This document shows, one piece after another, positions 6,593 to 7,909 of a stretch of DNA of 7,909 nucleotides. Each line of letters opens with the position of its first letter. Positions within the stretch are counted from its first letter, which is position 1. Both the position numbers and the translations under genes were made by a program. Where the stretch lies: assembly GCA_947258905.1 (NCBI GenBank), contig CAMYKF010000190.1:5068-12976 (forward strand), read 5' to 3'. The stretch comes from an uncultured Pirellulaceae bacterium (GTDB lineage: Bacteria; Planctomycetota; Planctomycetia; Pirellulales; Pirellulaceae). The notes beneath the pieces are model-generated. The model saw only the letters and a list, made by a program, of their open reading frames with translations, ran no database searches and was not told the origin of the DNA.

Positions 6593-7909
6593 ATGAATGA
6601 ACAAGCTCAGATGACTTATAACAAACTTGATTTGCTCAAGCTGATGTATCTCAGTCGCGAGGGCGACCGTCGCGAGGGCGTGTTGCATCGGCAAAGCAAG
6701 GGCTGGTTTCAGGTTGCCGGCATGGGGCATGAACCCCTGGCCGTGGTTCCGCACTTGCTGGAATCCGACGATTACCTGTTCCCCTACTACCGCGATCGCG
6801 CAATGGTATTGGCTCGCGGCGTCAGCAACGCGGAACTGGCTACCGTCTACTTTGCCAAACGTGGCAGCAGTAGCGGCGGTCGCCAGATGCCCGGCCATTA
6901 CTCGGATCGCTCGCGCAATATCTGGTCAGTGCCCACGCCCACCGGCTCCAATGCCCTGCCCGCTTGCGGTGTGGCCTGGGCCATGCAGATGAAAGGGCTC
7001 AACAATATCGCGGTCGCCACGGTCGGCGACGCTGCGTCCCGCCAGGGTGAATTCTATGAGGCCGTGGCGTTTGCTGTGGAAAGGCAGCTGCCCATCGTCT
7101 TTATTGTCGAGGACAACCTGTACGGCATCAGCACCAATACGGAAAAATTCAATCCGTTCAAGCTGGGTATCTTCAATGAAGACATTCCGGTGCAACACGT
7201 CGATGCCCGTCACCCCGATCGCGTCTTTGAAGCGGCCGCACCCGCGATAGACCGGGCCCGCAGCGGCGGCGGACCGACGGTCCTGTGGTGCCAGCTGGAC
7301 CGGCTGTGCAGCCACACCAGCAGCGACGACCATCGTGTCTACCGGCCCCAGGAAGAAATCGATGACATGCAGGCTCGCGACCCGATCGTCGTGGTGGCCA
7401 ACGAACTGATCGAAGCCGGTGAACTGACCGCCGACGACTGGGAAGCGGCGCGGGAAGCCATCAACCAGCAAGTCGATGCCGAGTATCAGGCAGCCGAAAG
7501 CGAACCGGACCCGCTGGCTGACGAACTGCTGGAGCATCTGTTGGGACCCGAGCCGGTCGCCCAGTCACCGCCGCTGCAGGGTGGCAAGAAATGGCGCATG
7601 GTTGACGCCATTAATCAGGTGTTCAGACACGGACTCAAACAAAACGACAACTACGTGTTCTTTGGCGAGGACATCGAAGATCCCAAAGGCGGTGTGTTTC
7701 GGCTGACGGCAGGATTGTCGGATGCTCATCCCGATCGCGTGTTCAACGCACCGCTGGCCGAAGCCACCATCATGGGCGTCGGCTGCGGACTGGCCAGCTT
7801 TGGCATGCAGCCGGTGTTTGAACTGCAATTCATCGACTTTATGGGACCGGGCTGGAACCAGATTGGACAAAACCTGGCCACGCTGCGTTGGCGAACCTTT
7901 GGCGACTGG
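6593..7909 (+). CDS. Fused E1 alpha-beta subunit of a thiamine-diphosphate 2-oxoacid dehydrogenase (partial)
   Basis: 439 codons, open at the right edge. The E1 enzyme decarboxylates a 2-oxoacid using thiamine diphosphate and passes the acyl group to the lipoyl arm of E2. Residues 1 to about 300 are E1 alpha: WFQVAGMGHEPLAV, FPYYRDRA, RQMPGHYS, the cofactor motif GDAASRQGEFYEA (from 145) ending in VEDN (Asn175), then HTSSDDHRVYR (241-251). A Pro/Glu-rich linker (about 300-333) leads into E1 beta: AINQVF, VFFGEDI, GGVFRLTAGL, NAPLAEATIMG with the expected catalytic Glu390, and FELQFIDFMGPGWNQI. In many bacteria alpha and beta are separate genes; here they form one chain. The third residue of the cofactor motif is Ala rather than the usual Gly, as in some fused relatives. 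The substrate is not settled; branched-chain 2-oxoacids and pyruvate are both possible. No E2 or E3 gene is in the window. Confidence 0.92.
   Translation, partial: MNEQAQMTYNKLDLLKLMYLSREGDRREGVLHRQSKGWFQVAGMGHEPLAVVPHLLESDDYLFPYYRDRAMVLARGVSNAELATVYFAKRGSSSGGRQMPGHYSDRSRNIWSVPTPTGSNALPACGVAWAMQMKGLNNIAVATVGDAASRQGEFYEAVAFAVERQLPIVFIVEDNLYGISTNTEKFNPFKLGIFNEDIPVQHVDARHPDRVFEAAAPAIDRARSGGGPTVLWCQLDRLCSHTSSDDHRVYRPQEEIDDMQARDPIVVVANELIEAGELTADDWEAAREAINQQVDAEYQAAESEPDPLADELLEHLLGPEPVAQSPPLQGGKKWRMVDAINQVFRHGLKQNDNYVFFGEDIEDPKGGVFRLTAGLSDAHPDRVFNAPLAEATIMGVGCGLASFGMQPVFELQFIDFMGPGWNQIGQNLATLRWRTFGDW

Overview
The window most likely comes from a planctomycete, probably Pirellulaceae-like. The main reason is the architecture of the central locus: a PknB-type Ser/Thr kinase domain, one membrane helix and a long TPR tail ending in the 'LRxAIxxGY...LRDLPEFRQIL' signature common in planctomycete kinases. 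A PA- and PDZ-bearing M28 aminopeptidase and a fused alpha/beta 2-oxoacid dehydrogenase E1 fit the same phylum. This assignment rests on recognised family architecture, not on a search.

Layout. Bases 1-5651 are transcribed leftward. From the right they hold a kinase-TPR gene (5651 to 2555), split by a one-base frameshift near 3616; a 376-bp gap (2179-2554) with no convincing gene; a secreted M28 metallopeptidase (2178 to 295) with a GTG start, a good ribosome binding site and a clear intrinsic terminator (271-242); and the first 46 codons of another secreted protein leaving the left edge. A 941-bp intergenic region (5652-6592) has no convincing gene. It holds several inverted repeats, the strongest being a hairpin of about 26 base pairs at 6432-6499. 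Rightward from 6593, a fused E1 alpha-beta 2-oxoacid dehydrogenase leaves the right edge after 439 codons.

The genes do not form one pathway. The kinase-TPR protein is a predicted membrane-anchored signalling protein, the M28 enzyme is an exported protein-degradation enzyme, and the E1 gene belongs to central or branched-chain oxoacid metabolism. The kinase and E1 genes diverge from the large intergenic region, so their control signals should lie there. I found no CRISPR array, tRNA, rRNA, transposase or recognisable defence system. The points most worth checking are the frameshift in the kinase gene and the structured DNA upstream of the E1 gene.
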